Source of the DNA: a virus
Virus record (IMG/VR): IMGVR_UViG_3300036716_000062
Location: 1-34,136 of that record
Direction: 5' to 3' (one strand)
DNA length: 34,136 nt
Shown here: positions 7,081 through 16,549 of the stretch, one piece after another
Numbering within the stretch: position 1 is the first letter of the stretch
Layout of the letters: each line of letters begins with the position of its first letter
The notes under the pieces: generated by a model
What the model was told of the DNA's origin: nothing
What the model saw: only the letters and a program-made list of their open reading frames with translations
The model's database searches: none
Translations under genes and position numbers: made by a program

Positions 7081-9494
7081 TGGCGATTAGTACTGGTGAA
7101 GGTTACTCATTACTAGGGCAAGGCTTTGCAAAGGCTGCTCAAGGTAACTTATCTGAACAAAGAAAGATGATGAAGGAAGCACAGCGTAGGCAGCTAATGA
7201 CTGCTGCTTTGACTCCTCTTGCTCAAGGTGTAGGACAGTTTGCAACTGATTTAATATCAGCACCATTTAGAGATCCAGCAAAAAGATTTATGACTACTGA
7301 TTATGGTCAGAAAATTAAAAGAGCTAAAAAACTTCGCAGATCAGAACAAGCTTCATTAGCAGCAGAAGCTAAACGTGTTTCTGAGTCTGGTATGGGGATG
7401 ATGGCTCTTTATACAAGAGAAGCTGGAGAAAATATTGATAGAGGTTATGCACAACAACTAGGTAAAGAAGAATACGAAAACAATAAAGAATTTTACGGAA
7501 CAACCAGAGAAGAAAGGGCGTTGGCAAATGCCCAAACTCGTTACGATGCTTATCAAAAAGCATACAAAAGTTTAAGTACAACTTACACAGATGAAGAATG
7601 GAAGGATGCTATTACTAAGTATGGTTCTGAGTCACCTAATGCCGCTACTTCTTTGTGGAGAGGAGCTAAAAGAATTTTAGGAGTAGGAAGAACTAACGAA
7701 GAGTTGAGAAAAGAAGCATTTAATAATATTGTGGACACAATGGACTTAGAGGGTTTTGTAGATCCAAAAAATCCAAAATTAATTGAGTTAAGAAGACAAG
7801 TTCAGACGGGGATACGTCCTTTAAATCCACAGCAAATTGCACAACAAATTGCAGAGGATAATAAAGAAAACCCTATTTATCAAACAGGGATTAAGGCTGT
7901 AAAAGAAGCTGTTAGGGATAATAGTTTTTACAACGAACATTTTCCTACAGAGTATGCAGATGCCAGAGCAGAAAATAACGGTAGCATTAAAAAATCTCAC
8001 GCTGCAATGCGTAAGTTGATAGTATCTAACGCTACCCTTGATGACTCGCGCAAGCCAGAAAATCAAAAACTATACAGTGGTAAGTATAGAGGTAATGCTT
8101 CTCTTGCTGGGGATTCTATTGCAAAATTAGAAGAAGGTTTTTACTCTACACTAACGAGTAAAACTTTTGAACGTGTAAGCACAGACGAATTGGCTGAGTA
8201 TAAAGAACAAGTTGATAAACAAGTTAATTCTACTTTAGCTAATGTATATGTTGAGGCTACAAGAGCAGCAGAAGTTCAGCTTTATCAACTAAAAAAAGGA
8301 AACCCTAATAAATTTAAGATGGAGTTTGGAGATCCTAGTTTAGCTAAGATAAATAAAGAGGCTCTTATTTTAAGAAATATGGATTATTTGGTGGAAAATG
8401 CTTTAGAAGAAACTCCTCTTACAGTTGATGGTAAGTGGAATATAGATAAAGAAATTTCTGTGGGTACAGGTAGATTAATACAGGCTGGTATACCTGATGA
8501 TTTTAAGCTACGCGAAGATGATGCAGAGCAGGGGAGTGCAGTAGAAGAAGGGAGTACATTGCAGCAAAATAGTGCAGGGAAGAAAAAGACTGATCCAGTA
8601 GCTTCTTCTGTTTCTAAAAAATCAACAAGCACGATGAAGGGGTTGTACGATTCTGGGTCAACTGCACAGGCATACAAGATGGGAAGGGATACAATTAGGC
8701 AAGATATAAAAAATCAAAATTTTAAAACTGCCGAAGAAGCGGTAAGGTATGGTTTAAGTATGTCTAGTCAATTAGGAAGCCAAGCAGGTATGCCTGATCT
8801 TTCAACTGTTAACGGTAGAGCTTCTGTAAAAAGTGAATTGTTTGCTAAAGATGGTGACACTCAAAAGTTTTCTGTCGGAGGTAATACTCAATCTTTATTA
8901 GGAAGGAGTGTAGATTCTACAGATGCTACATATACCTTATCAATGGAGGATGGACAAGTTAATGTTTCTACAAGTCAGCCGGGACAAATTAACAAAAGAA
9001 AACTTTCTCTAGATGAAATACCTAATGGAAATATTAAAAACCATTTAACTTATTTAAAACTTCAGTATTCTCAAAACATGGAAGCTTTAAATACATTGGG
9101 TCTTGATGATCCTTCTAGTAGAAGTTTAAGTGGATTAGGAGGAAAGGCTAGAGAACTAAAGATGATAAACAATGAAATATTAAGTGCTATTGATTTACCG
9201 GGACTAGGTGATAGAGAAGATGTAATTACCTTTTTAACTGAGCAAGCTCCTACAGCAGAGACTACTCCCACAGAAGTGAGCACTTCACTTCTTTCACCTA
9301 GCGAAGAAACTACAGAAGTACAAAACTCTAAATTAGAGGAGTCTTCTGATCCTGTTTATGTTGCTAATCAAATTAAAAATGTTCGCTCTTTTGACGCTGT
9401 TACTCCAGAAAGAGCTAAAGAAATTTTAATGGAAAGATACAAAGATAAAGCCTTTGTTGATTCTGTACTTAAAAACTTATATGAGACTTCTTAA
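7080..9494 (+). CDS. Large virion protein, gp15-like position (unknown)
   Basis: The product is 804 aa, mostly helical and charged, with a basic N-terminal third (Arg/Lys-rich around 80-100), an acidic Ser/Thr-rich region near 480-520, and a Thr/Glu/Pro-rich linker around 715-760. No catalytic motif, signal peptide or membrane segment is evident. It lies between a putative membrane-active protein and the giant 1798-aa protein, the slot held by gp15 in T7-type internal cores. The name therefore reflects position, not proven homology. Its stop abuts the next ATG (TAAATG). Confidence 0.7.
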   Translation: MAISTGEGYSLLGQGFAKAAQGNLSEQRKMMKEAQRRQLMTAALTPLAQGVGQFATDLISAPFRDPAKRFMTTDYGQKIKRAKKLRRSEQASLAAEAKRVSESGMGMMALYTREAGENIDRGYAQQLGKEEYENNKEFYGTTREERALANAQTRYDAYQKAYKSLSTTYTDEEWKDAITKYGSESPNAATSLWRGAKRILGVGRTNEELRKEAFNNIVDTMDLEGFVDPKNPKLIELRRQVQTGIRPLNPQQIAQQIAEDNKENPIYQTGIKAVKEAVRDNSFYNEHFPTEYADARAENNGSIKKSHAAMRKLIVSNATLDDSRKPENQKLYSGKYRGNASLAGDSIAKLEEGFYSTLTSKTFERVSTDELAEYKEQVDKQVNSTLANVYVEATRAAEVQLYQLKKGNPNKFKMEFGDPSLAKINKEALILRNMDYLVENALEETPLTVDGKWNIDKEISVGTGRLIQAGIPDDFKLREDDAEQGSAVEEGSTLQQNSAGKKKTDPVASSVSKKSTSTMKGLYDSGSTAQAYKMGRDTIRQDIKNQNFKTAEEAVRYGLSMSSQLGSQAGMPDLSTVNGRASVKSELFAKDGDTQKFSVGGNTQSLLGRSVDSTDATYTLSMEDGQVNVSTSQPGQINKRKLSLDEIPNGNIKNHLTYLKLQYSQNMEALNTLGLDDPSSRSLSGLGGKARELKMINNEILSAIDLPGLGDREDVITFLTEQAPTAETTPTEVSTSLLSPSEETTEVQNSKLEESSDPVYVANQIKNVRSFDAVTPERAKEILMERYKDKAFVDSVLKNLYETS

Positions 9495-12400
9495 ATGGCT
9501 GAACAACAAGATTACTTTGCTAAAGTTTATGCTGAATCTTCAGATGAAGACAAACAAGCTCTAGAACAAGGAGAGTCCTCATTCCTTAGAGAGCTTCAGT
9601 ATGGATTTGAAAAATCTACTTTTATGGGTGCTGATGCTGCTAGGCTTGCAGAAGCTTCTACAGGTGAAAGGACTATTCAAGAGATAGAGGCCGAAAGACT
9701 TGCTAAAATTAATGCAAAGTTTGGTGAGCTTTCTCAAGAGTCTAAAGAATCTTGGACTGCCTTTGGTGGAGAAATTATAGGTGAAGTAATTGATCCTACT
9801 TTGCTTGCTTTAGGCCCTGTTGGACTTGCCGCCAAAGGAGCTAAAATAGGGAAGCTAGGTCAAAGAGCTTATTCTACTGCTTACGGTGCAGGATTATTTG
9901 GCTCCGATGCAGCCTTAGAAATAGCAGCTAGAGGTGAAGATGTCACTGCTTCTGGTGTCGCACTAGCAACTATACTAGGAGGTGTAGGTGGTGCTTTTGT
10001 GAAACCCCTTGTGAAAGGTGGAGATGAAGTAGCTACTGGTGTTAAAACCGTACAACCTAGTAAGATTACTGAAAGTGAAGATATAGCAGTCAAAGAAATA
10101 CTTGCTGAAGTAGATGGTAGTAATCCTAGTCTTATTGGCGCACTTGAAGATGTTCCTAATATGGGAGCTAAAATAGCAGAGGCTACTGCTACACGACAAA
10201 GATATAGAGAAGAGTATGTTAAGTTTAAAGGTAAACAAGCTGGTGCTTTGTCAAAAGCAGAATTAGATGATCTTAGGTTAGCAAGAGATAAAGCAAAGTT
10301 GTTTACTCAAAGTTTACCTGAACAGATGCGTAAAAACTCTGAAATTATTTCAGATAGTTTAATAGAAACTACTGACAAATTAGCAAAGAATGGAATGCTA
10401 AATGGAAGTACTATAGGCAGAGTCCTTACTCGACCATTGTTAGGAGCAGGGATAGGGTATGGAGCGGGTGTTACTAATCAACTTGTATCTGAAGAAGATA
10501 CTGTGTCTCCTCTTGCTTTTATGACAGTAGGTCTTTTAGGCGGGCAGTTATCTAAGAAAATATTAAAAACAGATTACTCTACTAACGTCAAAGAAGAAGG
10601 CTTAAAGTCTTTACAGGACTTAAATAAAAACTTAGTAAAAGCACAAGTAAATGTACTGGGATCAGGAACTACTGCTGCAAGATTAAATTCTTTTGGTGGA
10701 GATGTATCTACTTTTGGTAAAACTTTACTAGCTCAACGTGGTGCAGACTTGAAAGGTGTTGCAACCGTTTCTGTAGAAGAAGCTAAAGACATTGCTATCC
10801 AAGACTTAACTAATGTATTTGATATACGAATGATGGAGTTAGGTGGATTAGGAGATGATTCTAAGGCTCTTAGAGAAGCAGCTTGGAAGTATGGTGAAAA
10901 GTTTGTAGATGAAGGTGACTTAGCTAATCAAGGCTTTAATAAGGCACAGATTGTAACTATAAAAGAAATTAGTGAGTCTTCTAAAGGTATTGTGAATACT
11001 GTTTCATCTGAAGCAGAGAGTGTTGGAATTAAATTTACAAAGTTAGAAGATTATGCTTTACCTCAGATGCACGATGCTAAAAAGATTTCCGATAATCGTG
11101 ATGCAGCTATAGTAGCATATGCTGATGCTTTCACAAAACAAAATATAGCCAAAACAAAAGAAGCTATGTTGTTGAAAGATCCTAAAGCAGATGTGTCTAA
11201 AGTAAAGATAAGTGAAAAGCAATTAGAAAGTTCTAAGGCTAGGGCTATTTCTTATGTGGATGAAATTATAAATTTAGGTTACTCAGGTAAAAGGTTAAAT
11301 ACTTGGAAGTCTAAAAGTGAGGGAGACTTAACTGATTTCAAATTAAGACTTACTCCTCTTTCAGATCATTTTGAAAAAGACAGGATATTCACAGATTTTG
11401 AAGCTCGTAAATCAATACAGGATTTTTTAGTTCAAGATGTAGCTGAAATTATTCCAGACTATGTTAGTAAATCAATGCCTAACATTGAGTTTGCAAGAGC
11501 CTTTGGAGCAAAAGGGGATGCCATTTTCCAGCTTAAAAGAAGCATACAGCTAGAGGCACAAGCTGGGAAGAAGGCTGCGGGGAGTGACGGTAAGTTATAT
11601 AAGTTAGCTGAGAAGGTTAGAGCTGAGAAAATAAAAAATATACATAACTCAGTAGATATGTATTTTGGAACATACGGTTCTCAATCTTCAAGGGCTACAA
11701 GTGAGGCTGCTACAAGCACACTGAGTCTTATGACTATGATGGGCAATATGACTATGCTTACTAAAGTAACCTTGGACAGTGTCGGTGACTTAGTTCAGCC
11801 TTTTGTTAATAGTGGCTTTAGTTCTTCTATGAGAGGTAAGGCACGAACTAATTCTAAAGAGTTAACAGATTTTGCGGAGAGTACAGGATTTGCAAAACGA
11901 GATGTGTTATCACAAGAACTACGTGCTTTGTCTCTTGATAAAAATACTGCGGGTTCTAAGGTTCAAAATTTTGCAGCAAAAACTAATGAGACGTTCTTTA
12001 AAGTTATCGGTCTTGGAAAGCTAACTTCTTATGCTAGAAGATTTGCTTACAACACAGGCATTGAAAATGCTTTTGATATAGCACAAGAGGTGACTGCTAA
12101 AGGCATGACTCAGACAGTGTTTAACAAAGCTAAAGCTTTAGGTCTTACTGATGACTATATACAAACTTTACAAAAGTTTAAGAATGTAGATGAAGCATTT
12201 GATGATAAGGACGGAAGAAGAATATTAAACATAGCAGGAATAAAGGCTTCAGATAGAGATGCTTTGATACCACAGGTAGGTAATAGACTAGGATTCTCTC
12301 AATCTAAAGACCCTTTGATACGCTCTCTTGGGCAGTTTTTATCATGGGCGCAAGCTAAAACTACACAGACAAATGCTCTTGTTCAGCGTATAGAAGATGG

Positions 12401-14891
12401 TGATGCTGCTTTAGCTGCAAGAGCTTTAGGTTCTTTGGTTGTTTATGATGGATTAATAACTCTCAAGCAATACTTTAACGATCCAACAGGTAAATACTTA
12501 GATGATGATGTAGACAGCTTTACAGAGAAACTAGTTACGAGGGAGCAGCTTGGTGCGTCTATTATGCAAGCGGGTGTCTCTCCTTACTATTTAAATAAAA
12601 TAGTAGCTATGGCAGCAAGACCTTACGGTTCTACAGTCTTCAGCAATCTTGCTCCTTCTATAAGTTTAATAGAAGATTATGCTAAGTTAGGGACAGCTAC
12701 AGTAAAGAACATTGAGCAAGGAGATGTGGAAGGTTTAGCTTTACAATACCTGCGAAGAGTTCCCGGCGGAAAAGAAGTAGAAGATATACTTGCTGCCACA
12801 GGTAATGAGTTAAAAGACAGAGGAGCTAAAGAAAAAGAAGCTCCTGCGGGGAGACTTACTACTCTAGGATTCAACAAAGGTGGTGAAGTCCTTGACGTAC
12901 CTAACGCCCCTGTGGAACCTGATCAACGCATTGATAAAATGACAGGTCAGCCTTATGATCAACAGGCTGGTACAGCTTTCGTAGATCAAGAAGATCCTCT
13001 GCGTAGGTTAGGCTTCAAAGGTGGTGGTGAGGTAGACCCTCTGTCTCGCCTTGGTTTTGGTATTGGTAGTTTAGTGTCTAAAGGTTTTGCAAAGCTTACT
13101 GGTAATACTGCTGACGCAAGTGATGATGTATTTAAGAAAGAGTTTGATGATCTTACAAAAGCAATTGATAAGGGTGAGACTCCAAAGATGTTTAAAGGTG
13201 TTCTTCCCGTGCAACATGCTTCATCTGAAAAATCTTTAAAAGAATTTATAGATCCTTCAGATGTAAAAGATTCTGCTCGTTATCCTGAAAATGAGTTTGG
13301 GAATAATGCTGTTTACTTTGGAGAAAAGAATAGTCCTTTTACAAATACTGAAGGTATGTATGGGTATGAGCCTTCTCCTTTTTTATATGATGTTGAAGCT
13401 AAATTTGATAATGCTTTCGTATTAACTCCTCAGAGTATAAAAGAGCTATCATCCCTAGTTCCTGAAAAACAAAGAAGGTTTGGCGGTAGTGTTGCTGATG
13501 TTCTAAAAAGTAAAGGATATGACGGATTAATTATAAGGGGTTTTGATAACTCAAATAAAACACAAAAAATAATTGATCAGGCGGAAAAGAAAGACAAGTT
13601 TTTTTACGGGATATTTCAAGATCAAGTTGTTTCTTTTGACCCTAAGAAAAATAAAATTTTAGGTGGCCCTGAGGTAAGAAAAGGATTTTCTGGAAGGGAT
13701 AGAGATATAGCTGCTAACATGACAGAGGAAGATATTTCAAAATGGCAAGAAGTCAATAAGCTTCCAGAAAGTAAGAGACAAAAGCAAAGACCTGAAATTA
13801 TTCAATCTCTTCAAAAAGTTTTGTCAGGAAATAAAAGTATAGAGGAACACAATAAACTAACAGACGAAGTTTTTCCTCCTTCTTTGTACACAAAAGATAA
13901 CGCACCTGAGTTTCCTACCTTAGTTGAAGTAAGAGGAGCAGTAGGAAAGAAAACTTTAACAGGTGGTAGAGGTATCATCGGGTCAGATGTTGATGTTGAG
14001 GAGGGACGTAGGGTGTCCTCTAGGTTAGACATTCCAGCTTATGATCAAAGAGGTGTGTGGGCTGTAACTTTGCATGAATTAGGGAAAGGTGGTAAAGCTT
14101 TTGCTTACGGTCAATCTGCAATACTTAAAAATGTAGATTTCACAACTGACCCAAAGGCTGCTTTGGACATTGCATTAGGACAAGCTAAGGGAACTATTGC
14201 TCGTATTGAAGGTGATTGGGTTAATCACAATCCAATAGAAACTTATCAACAGGCTCTAGACCTACTTGATAGTGATGAGTGGATTCAAGTAGGTATGAAT
14301 CCTTACAAGCACTCTTACTTTTATGACAAAGCCACAATGAAGCCTGTTAAGTCTGCATCAGAAGTTATTCAGGTAGGGCCTTTAGTACTAGCAAGAAAAG
14401 ACAAAGGCTTAGTGTACGCAGATGTAGAAGATTTTAATGTTGATCTTAGTCCTGAGAGTATCAAAGGGAAGAAGAAACTTAAAGATAATGATATAAACAT
14501 AAAGAGTGTTTCTTTCAATAGTGGCGGTAAAGTACTTAACGTACTGAAGAGGAAGCAGTATCAGAAAGGCTCTGAAGTACGCAGCGACATGCGGAGGTCT
14601 GATGGATCTACTAAATCAGCACGGGGTTACTTAGGGCCTATTAAAAACAACGTAGATGGTGGCACCATGACTGAGTTTGCTACTAACTGGGAAGATGCTG
14701 GTATAGAAATACCAACTATGGTTCCAACTTTGTCCAAGGAAGAAATAAAATATATGCAAAACATGAAGCCGGGGCAAGGATGGAATGTTAAAGAAAATCC
14801 TATAGATAAACAAATAATAAACAAGGCCCGTGAACATGCTCGTATGCGGATAGATCAAGGGAAGAGTCCTTTCTATCAGGATGGAGAATAA
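9495..14891 (+). CDS. Giant polyvalent virion protein with ADP-ribosyltransferase-like domain (gp16-like position)
   Basis: The product is 1798 aa. Residues about 90-170 contain Gly/Ala-rich hydrophobic stretches (LLALGPVGLAAKGAKIG, VALATILGGVGGAFVK), and the middle (about 200-1100) is a long helical region. Links of KGGEV type occur near 1128 and 1175. Residues about 1236-1390 look like the ART domain of phage polyvalent proteins: QHASSEKSLKEF, then NNAVYFGE, KGYDGLIIRG and DQVVSFDPKKNKIL. About 1505-1650 matches a large polyvalent-protein-associated domain (SSRLDIPAYDQRG, VWAVTLHEL, GMNPYKHSYFYD, EVIQVGPLVLA). The last 100 residues (RSDGSTKSARGYLGP to SPFYQDGE) are a recurring phage C-terminal module. 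Ejection into the host with the DNA is inferred from T7-like order. No transglycosylase motif was found. Confidence 0.75.
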   Translation: MAEQQDYFAKVYAESSDEDKQALEQGESSFLRELQYGFEKSTFMGADAARLAEASTGERTIQEIEAERLAKINAKFGELSQESKESWTAFGGEIIGEVIDPTLLALGPVGLAAKGAKIGKLGQRAYSTAYGAGLFGSDAALEIAARGEDVTASGVALATILGGVGGAFVKPLVKGGDEVATGVKTVQPSKITESEDIAVKEILAEVDGSNPSLIGALEDVPNMGAKIAEATATRQRYREEYVKFKGKQAGALSKAELDDLRLARDKAKLFTQSLPEQMRKNSEIISDSLIETTDKLAKNGMLNGSTIGRVLTRPLLGAGIGYGAGVTNQLVSEEDTVSPLAFMTVGLLGGQLSKKILKTDYSTNVKEEGLKSLQDLNKNLVKAQVNVLGSGTTAARLNSFGGDVSTFGKTLLAQRGADLKGVATVSVEEAKDIAIQDLTNVFDIRMMELGGLGDDSKALREAAWKYGEKFVDEGDLANQGFNKAQIVTIKEISESSKGIVNTVSSEAESVGIKFTKLEDYALPQMHDAKKISDNRDAAIVAYADAFTKQNIAKTKEAMLLKDPKADVSKVKISEKQLESSKARAISYVDEIINLGYSGKRLNTWKSKSEGDLTDFKLRLTPLSDHFEKDRIFTDFEARKSIQDFLVQDVAEIIPDYVSKSMPNIEFARAFGAKGDAIFQLKRSIQLEAQAGKKAAGSDGKLYKLAEKVRAEKIKNIHNSVDMYFGTYGSQSSRATSEAATSTLSLMTMMGNMTMLTKVTLDSVGDLVQPFVNSGFSSSMRGKARTNSKELTDFAESTGFAKRDVLSQELRALSLDKNTAGSKVQNFAAKTNETFFKVIGLGKLTSYARRFAYNTGIENAFDIAQEVTAKGMTQTVFNKAKALGLTDDYIQTLQKFKNVDEAFDDKDGRRILNIAGIKASDRDALIPQVGNRLGFSQSKDPLIRSLGQFLSWAQAKTTQTNALVQRIEDGDAALAARALGSLVVYDGLITLKQYFNDPTGKYLDDDVDSFTEKLVTREQLGASIMQAGVSPYYLNKIVAMAARPYGSTVFSNLAPSISLIEDYAKLGTATVKNIEQGDVEGLALQYLRRVPGGKEVEDILAATGNELKDRGAKEKEAPAGRLTTLGFNKGGEVLDVPNAPVEPDQRIDKMTGQPYDQQAGTAFVDQEDPLRRLGFKGGGEVDPLSRLGFGIGSLVSKGFAKLTGNTADASDDVFKKEFDDLTKAIDKGETPKMFKGVLPVQHASSEKSLKEFIDPSDVKDSARYPENEFGNNAVYFGEKNSPFTNTEGMYGYEPSPFLYDVEAKFDNAFVLTPQSIKELSSLVPEKQRRFGGSVADVLKSKGYDGLIIRGFDNSNKTQKIIDQAEKKDKFFYGIFQDQVVSFDPKKNKILGGPEVRKGFSGRDRDIAANMTEEDISKWQEVNKLPESKRQKQRPEIIQSLQKVLSGNKSIEEHNKLTDEVFPPSLYTKDNAPEFPTLVEVRGAVGKKTLTGGRGIIGSDVDVEEGRRVSSRLDIPAYDQRGVWAVTLHELGKGGKAFAYGQSAILKNVDFTTDPKAALDIALGQAKGTIARIEGDWVNHNPIETYQQALDLLDSDEWIQVGMNPYKHSYFYDKATMKPVKSASEVIQVGPLVLARKDKGLVYADVEDFNVDLSPESIKGKKKLKDNDINIKSVSFNSGGKVLNVLKRKQYQKGSEVRSDMRRSDGSTKSARGYLGPIKNNVDGGTMTEFATNWEDAGIEIPTMVPTLSKEEIKYMQNMKPGQGWNVKENPIDKQIINKAREHARMRIDQGKSPFYQDGE

Positions 14892-14892
14892 G

Positions 14893-15261
14893 ATGTATAA
14901 GTATTTCAAAGACTCAGAACTAATCTGCAAACACTGTGAAGGTGAAGGTATTGACCCAGCATTTATGCAGAAAGTAGATAAGCTGCGTGGTGACTTAGGT
15001 TTCTCCTTCCCAGTAACCTCTGCATACAGATGTAAAGACCATCCTATAGAGGCCCGTAAAGCCTCTCCCGGTGCTCATGAATCAGGCAGGGCCTTGGATA
15101 TAGGTGTACGTGGTAAACAGGCTTACAAGCTAGTACAGGCTGCTCTAGAGGCAGGTTTTACAGGCATTGGTATAGCTCAGAAGGGAGGCTCTAGATTTAT
15201 ACACATAGATGACCTACCAGACAGTGAAGGAAGACCAAGACCACACATATGGAGTTACTAG
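14893..15261 (+). CDS. Endolysin, peptidase M15 family (L,D- or D-Ala carboxypeptidase type)
   Basis: I take ATG 14893, which has GGAG 6 nt upstream; an in-frame ATG at 14881 inside the previous gene would add four residues. The product is 122 aa, the usual size for single-domain M15 lysins. Metal-site motifs are SPGAHESGRALDIGV (His-x6-Asp) and FIHIDD (second His), with the conserved SAYRC before them. The family cleaves peptide cross-links of peptidoglycan using zinc. No signal peptide is visible, so release through the holin encoded next is expected. It is followed directly by the holin at 15262. Confidence 0.85.
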   Translation: MYKYFKDSELICKHCEGEGIDPAFMQKVDKLRGDLGFSFPVTSAYRCKDHPIEARKASPGAHESGRALDIGVRGKQAYKLVQAALEAGFTGIGIAQKGGSRFIHIDDLPDSEGRPRPHIWSY

Positions 15262-15654
15262 ATGAGTATAGTTGCAAGCTTAGTAGGCCCTGTCACTGGA
15301 CTACTAGATAAGTTTATAGAGGACAAGGATCAGAAGAATGCTTTGGCCCATGAGATAGCTACAATTTCTGAGAAACATGCACAGGAGTTAGCTAAAGGAC
15401 AACTAGAAGTAAACAAAGTAGAAGCAGCACACTCTAACATTTTTGTTTCGGGTTGGAGGCCGTTTATTGGCTGGACATGCGGACTAGGAATGTTTGGTAA
15501 CTTCATTACAATTCCATTTTCTAACTTTGTATTAGCTCTTGTAGGGTATGACATTGTTATACCTCTTGTACCTTTAGAAACTATGATGCCAGTGCTTATG
15601 GGTATGCTAGGTTTAGGTGCTATGAGGTCATTTGAAAAGACTCGTCCTAAATGA
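15262..15654 (+). CDS. Holin, 3TM family
   Basis: The product is 130 aa. A charged helical N-terminus (residues 1-60, IEDKDQKNALAHEIATISEK) is followed by the family signature SGWRPFIGW, then hydrophobic segments at about 68-95 and 98-122 and a short basic tail (EKTRPK). This matches the phage 'holin of 3TMs' family, which forms lesions in the inner membrane to release endolysin. The ATG follows the endolysin stop directly, and its TGA overlaps the next start (ATGA). Membrane topology (two versus three passes) is not settled by eye. Confidence 0.85.
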   Translation: MSIVASLVGPVTGLLDKFIEDKDQKNALAHEIATISEKHAQELAKGQLEVNKVEAAHSNIFVSGWRPFIGWTCGLGMFGNFITIPFSNFVLALVGYDIVIPLVPLETMMPVLMGMLGLGAMRSFEKTRPK

Positions 15655-16103
15655 TTGCTGAGATAAGTGCAATTGTTGCAGGTGTTAACATGGCTACGTC
15701 TGCTATTAAGCAAGCAGCAGGTGCCGCAGATGACTTGTCTACTATAGGAGTCTTTCTAGGTAAGTTAGGAGGCGCAGAGGTAGAGCTTGCTAAGGCTCAG
15801 AATGCCGGTGGATTATCTGAAGCTGATGCTATCAAAGCTGCATTAGCTCGTAAACAAATTGCAGACACTATGCAAGAAGTTAAAGATTTATTTACAATGT
15901 CTGGTAACGGACATCTGTACCAACAGTGTATGCAAGAGATGGCGAATGCGAGAAAGGCTAAACAAGATGAGCTTGCAAGACTTGCACTACTTAAAAAGAA
16001 ACGTAACAAAGAGCTACGTCAGCTAGGAATGATAGTGCTATTATGTTTAGCACTAGTACCCGCAGTAGTGGGTGGTATTATTTTTATGTTAACAAATAGG
16101 TAA
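15651..16103 (+). CDS. C-terminally membrane-anchored helical protein of the lysis cassette
   Basis: The 150-aa product has an Ala-rich helical body (residues 1-105), a basic stretch (LLKKKRNKELRQ, about 111-124) and one membrane segment near the C-terminus (about 125-147, LGMIVLLCLALVPAVVGGII). It is start-stop coupled to the holin (ATGA). Position and one membrane anchor would suit a lysis accessory such as a spanin-like or holin-antagonist protein, but it lacks a lipobox and the usual i-spanin order, so I leave the function open. Confidence 0.7.
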   Translation: MIAEISAIVAGVNMATSAIKQAAGAADDLSTIGVFLGKLGGAEVELAKAQNAGGLSEADAIKAALARKQIADTMQEVKDLFTMSGNGHLYQQCMQEMANARKAKQDELARLALLKKKRNKELRQLGMIVLLCLALVPAVVGGIIFMLTNR

Positions 16104-16106
16104 AAC

Positions 16107-16295
16107 ATGGCAGCTAAAAAGAAAACTAAATCTAAAGTAAATGAGGCAGGTAATTATACTAAGCCTACTATGAGAAAAAACTTGTTTAATAAGATCAAAG
16201 CAGGGACTAAGGGTGGTAAGGCTGGTCAGTGGTCAGCACGTAAAGCTCAGATGCTTGCTAAAGAATATAAAGCTAAAGGTGGTGGGTACAAGTAA
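16107..16295 (+). CDS. Small lysine-rich phage protein
   Basis: The 62-aa product is very basic (MAAKKKTKSKVNEAGNYTKP; end GQWSARKAQMLAKEYKAKGG). It is the first of three consecutive lysine-rich small proteins, and TAATG couples it to the next. The KAGQWSARKAQ.LAK.YK pattern is familiar from marine phages but has no known function. Charge suggests binding to nucleic acid or packaging inside the head. Confidence 0.7.
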   Translation: MAAKKKTKSKVNEAGNYTKPTMRKNLFNKIKAGTKGGKAGQWSARKAQMLAKEYKAKGGGYK

Positions 16296-16549
16296 TGGCA
16301 CTCAAGAAATCTCAGAAGTCTTTAAAGAAGTGGACTAAGGAAAAATGGGGAACTAAGTCAGGTAAACCATCAACACAAGGAGGCAAGGCAACAGGTGAAA
16401 GGTATCTCCCGAAGAAGGCTAGAGAGGCTTTATCAGCAAAGGAGTACGCTGCTACTTCCAAAAAGAAAAGAGAAGACACAAAGAAAGGAAAGCAGCACAG
16501 TAAACAACCCAAAAAGATTGCAAAGAAAACAGCGAGGCACCGCAAATGA
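16295..16549 (+). CDS. DUF5872-like lysine-rich protein
   Basis: The 84-aa product is highly basic. The core GERYLPKKAREALSAKEYAA preceded by KWTKEKWGTKSGKPS matches the DUF5872 pattern seen in marine phages and some host genomes. No catalytic residues are apparent. The C-terminus (KGKQHSKQPKKIAKKTARHR) is almost all Lys/Arg/His. It overlaps the next gene by 4 bp (ATGA). DNA or RNA binding is inferred from charge only. Confidence 0.75.
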   Translation: MALKKSQKSLKKWTKEKWGTKSGKPSTQGGKATGERYLPKKAREALSAKEYAATSKKKREDTKKGKQHSKQPKKIAKKTARHRK

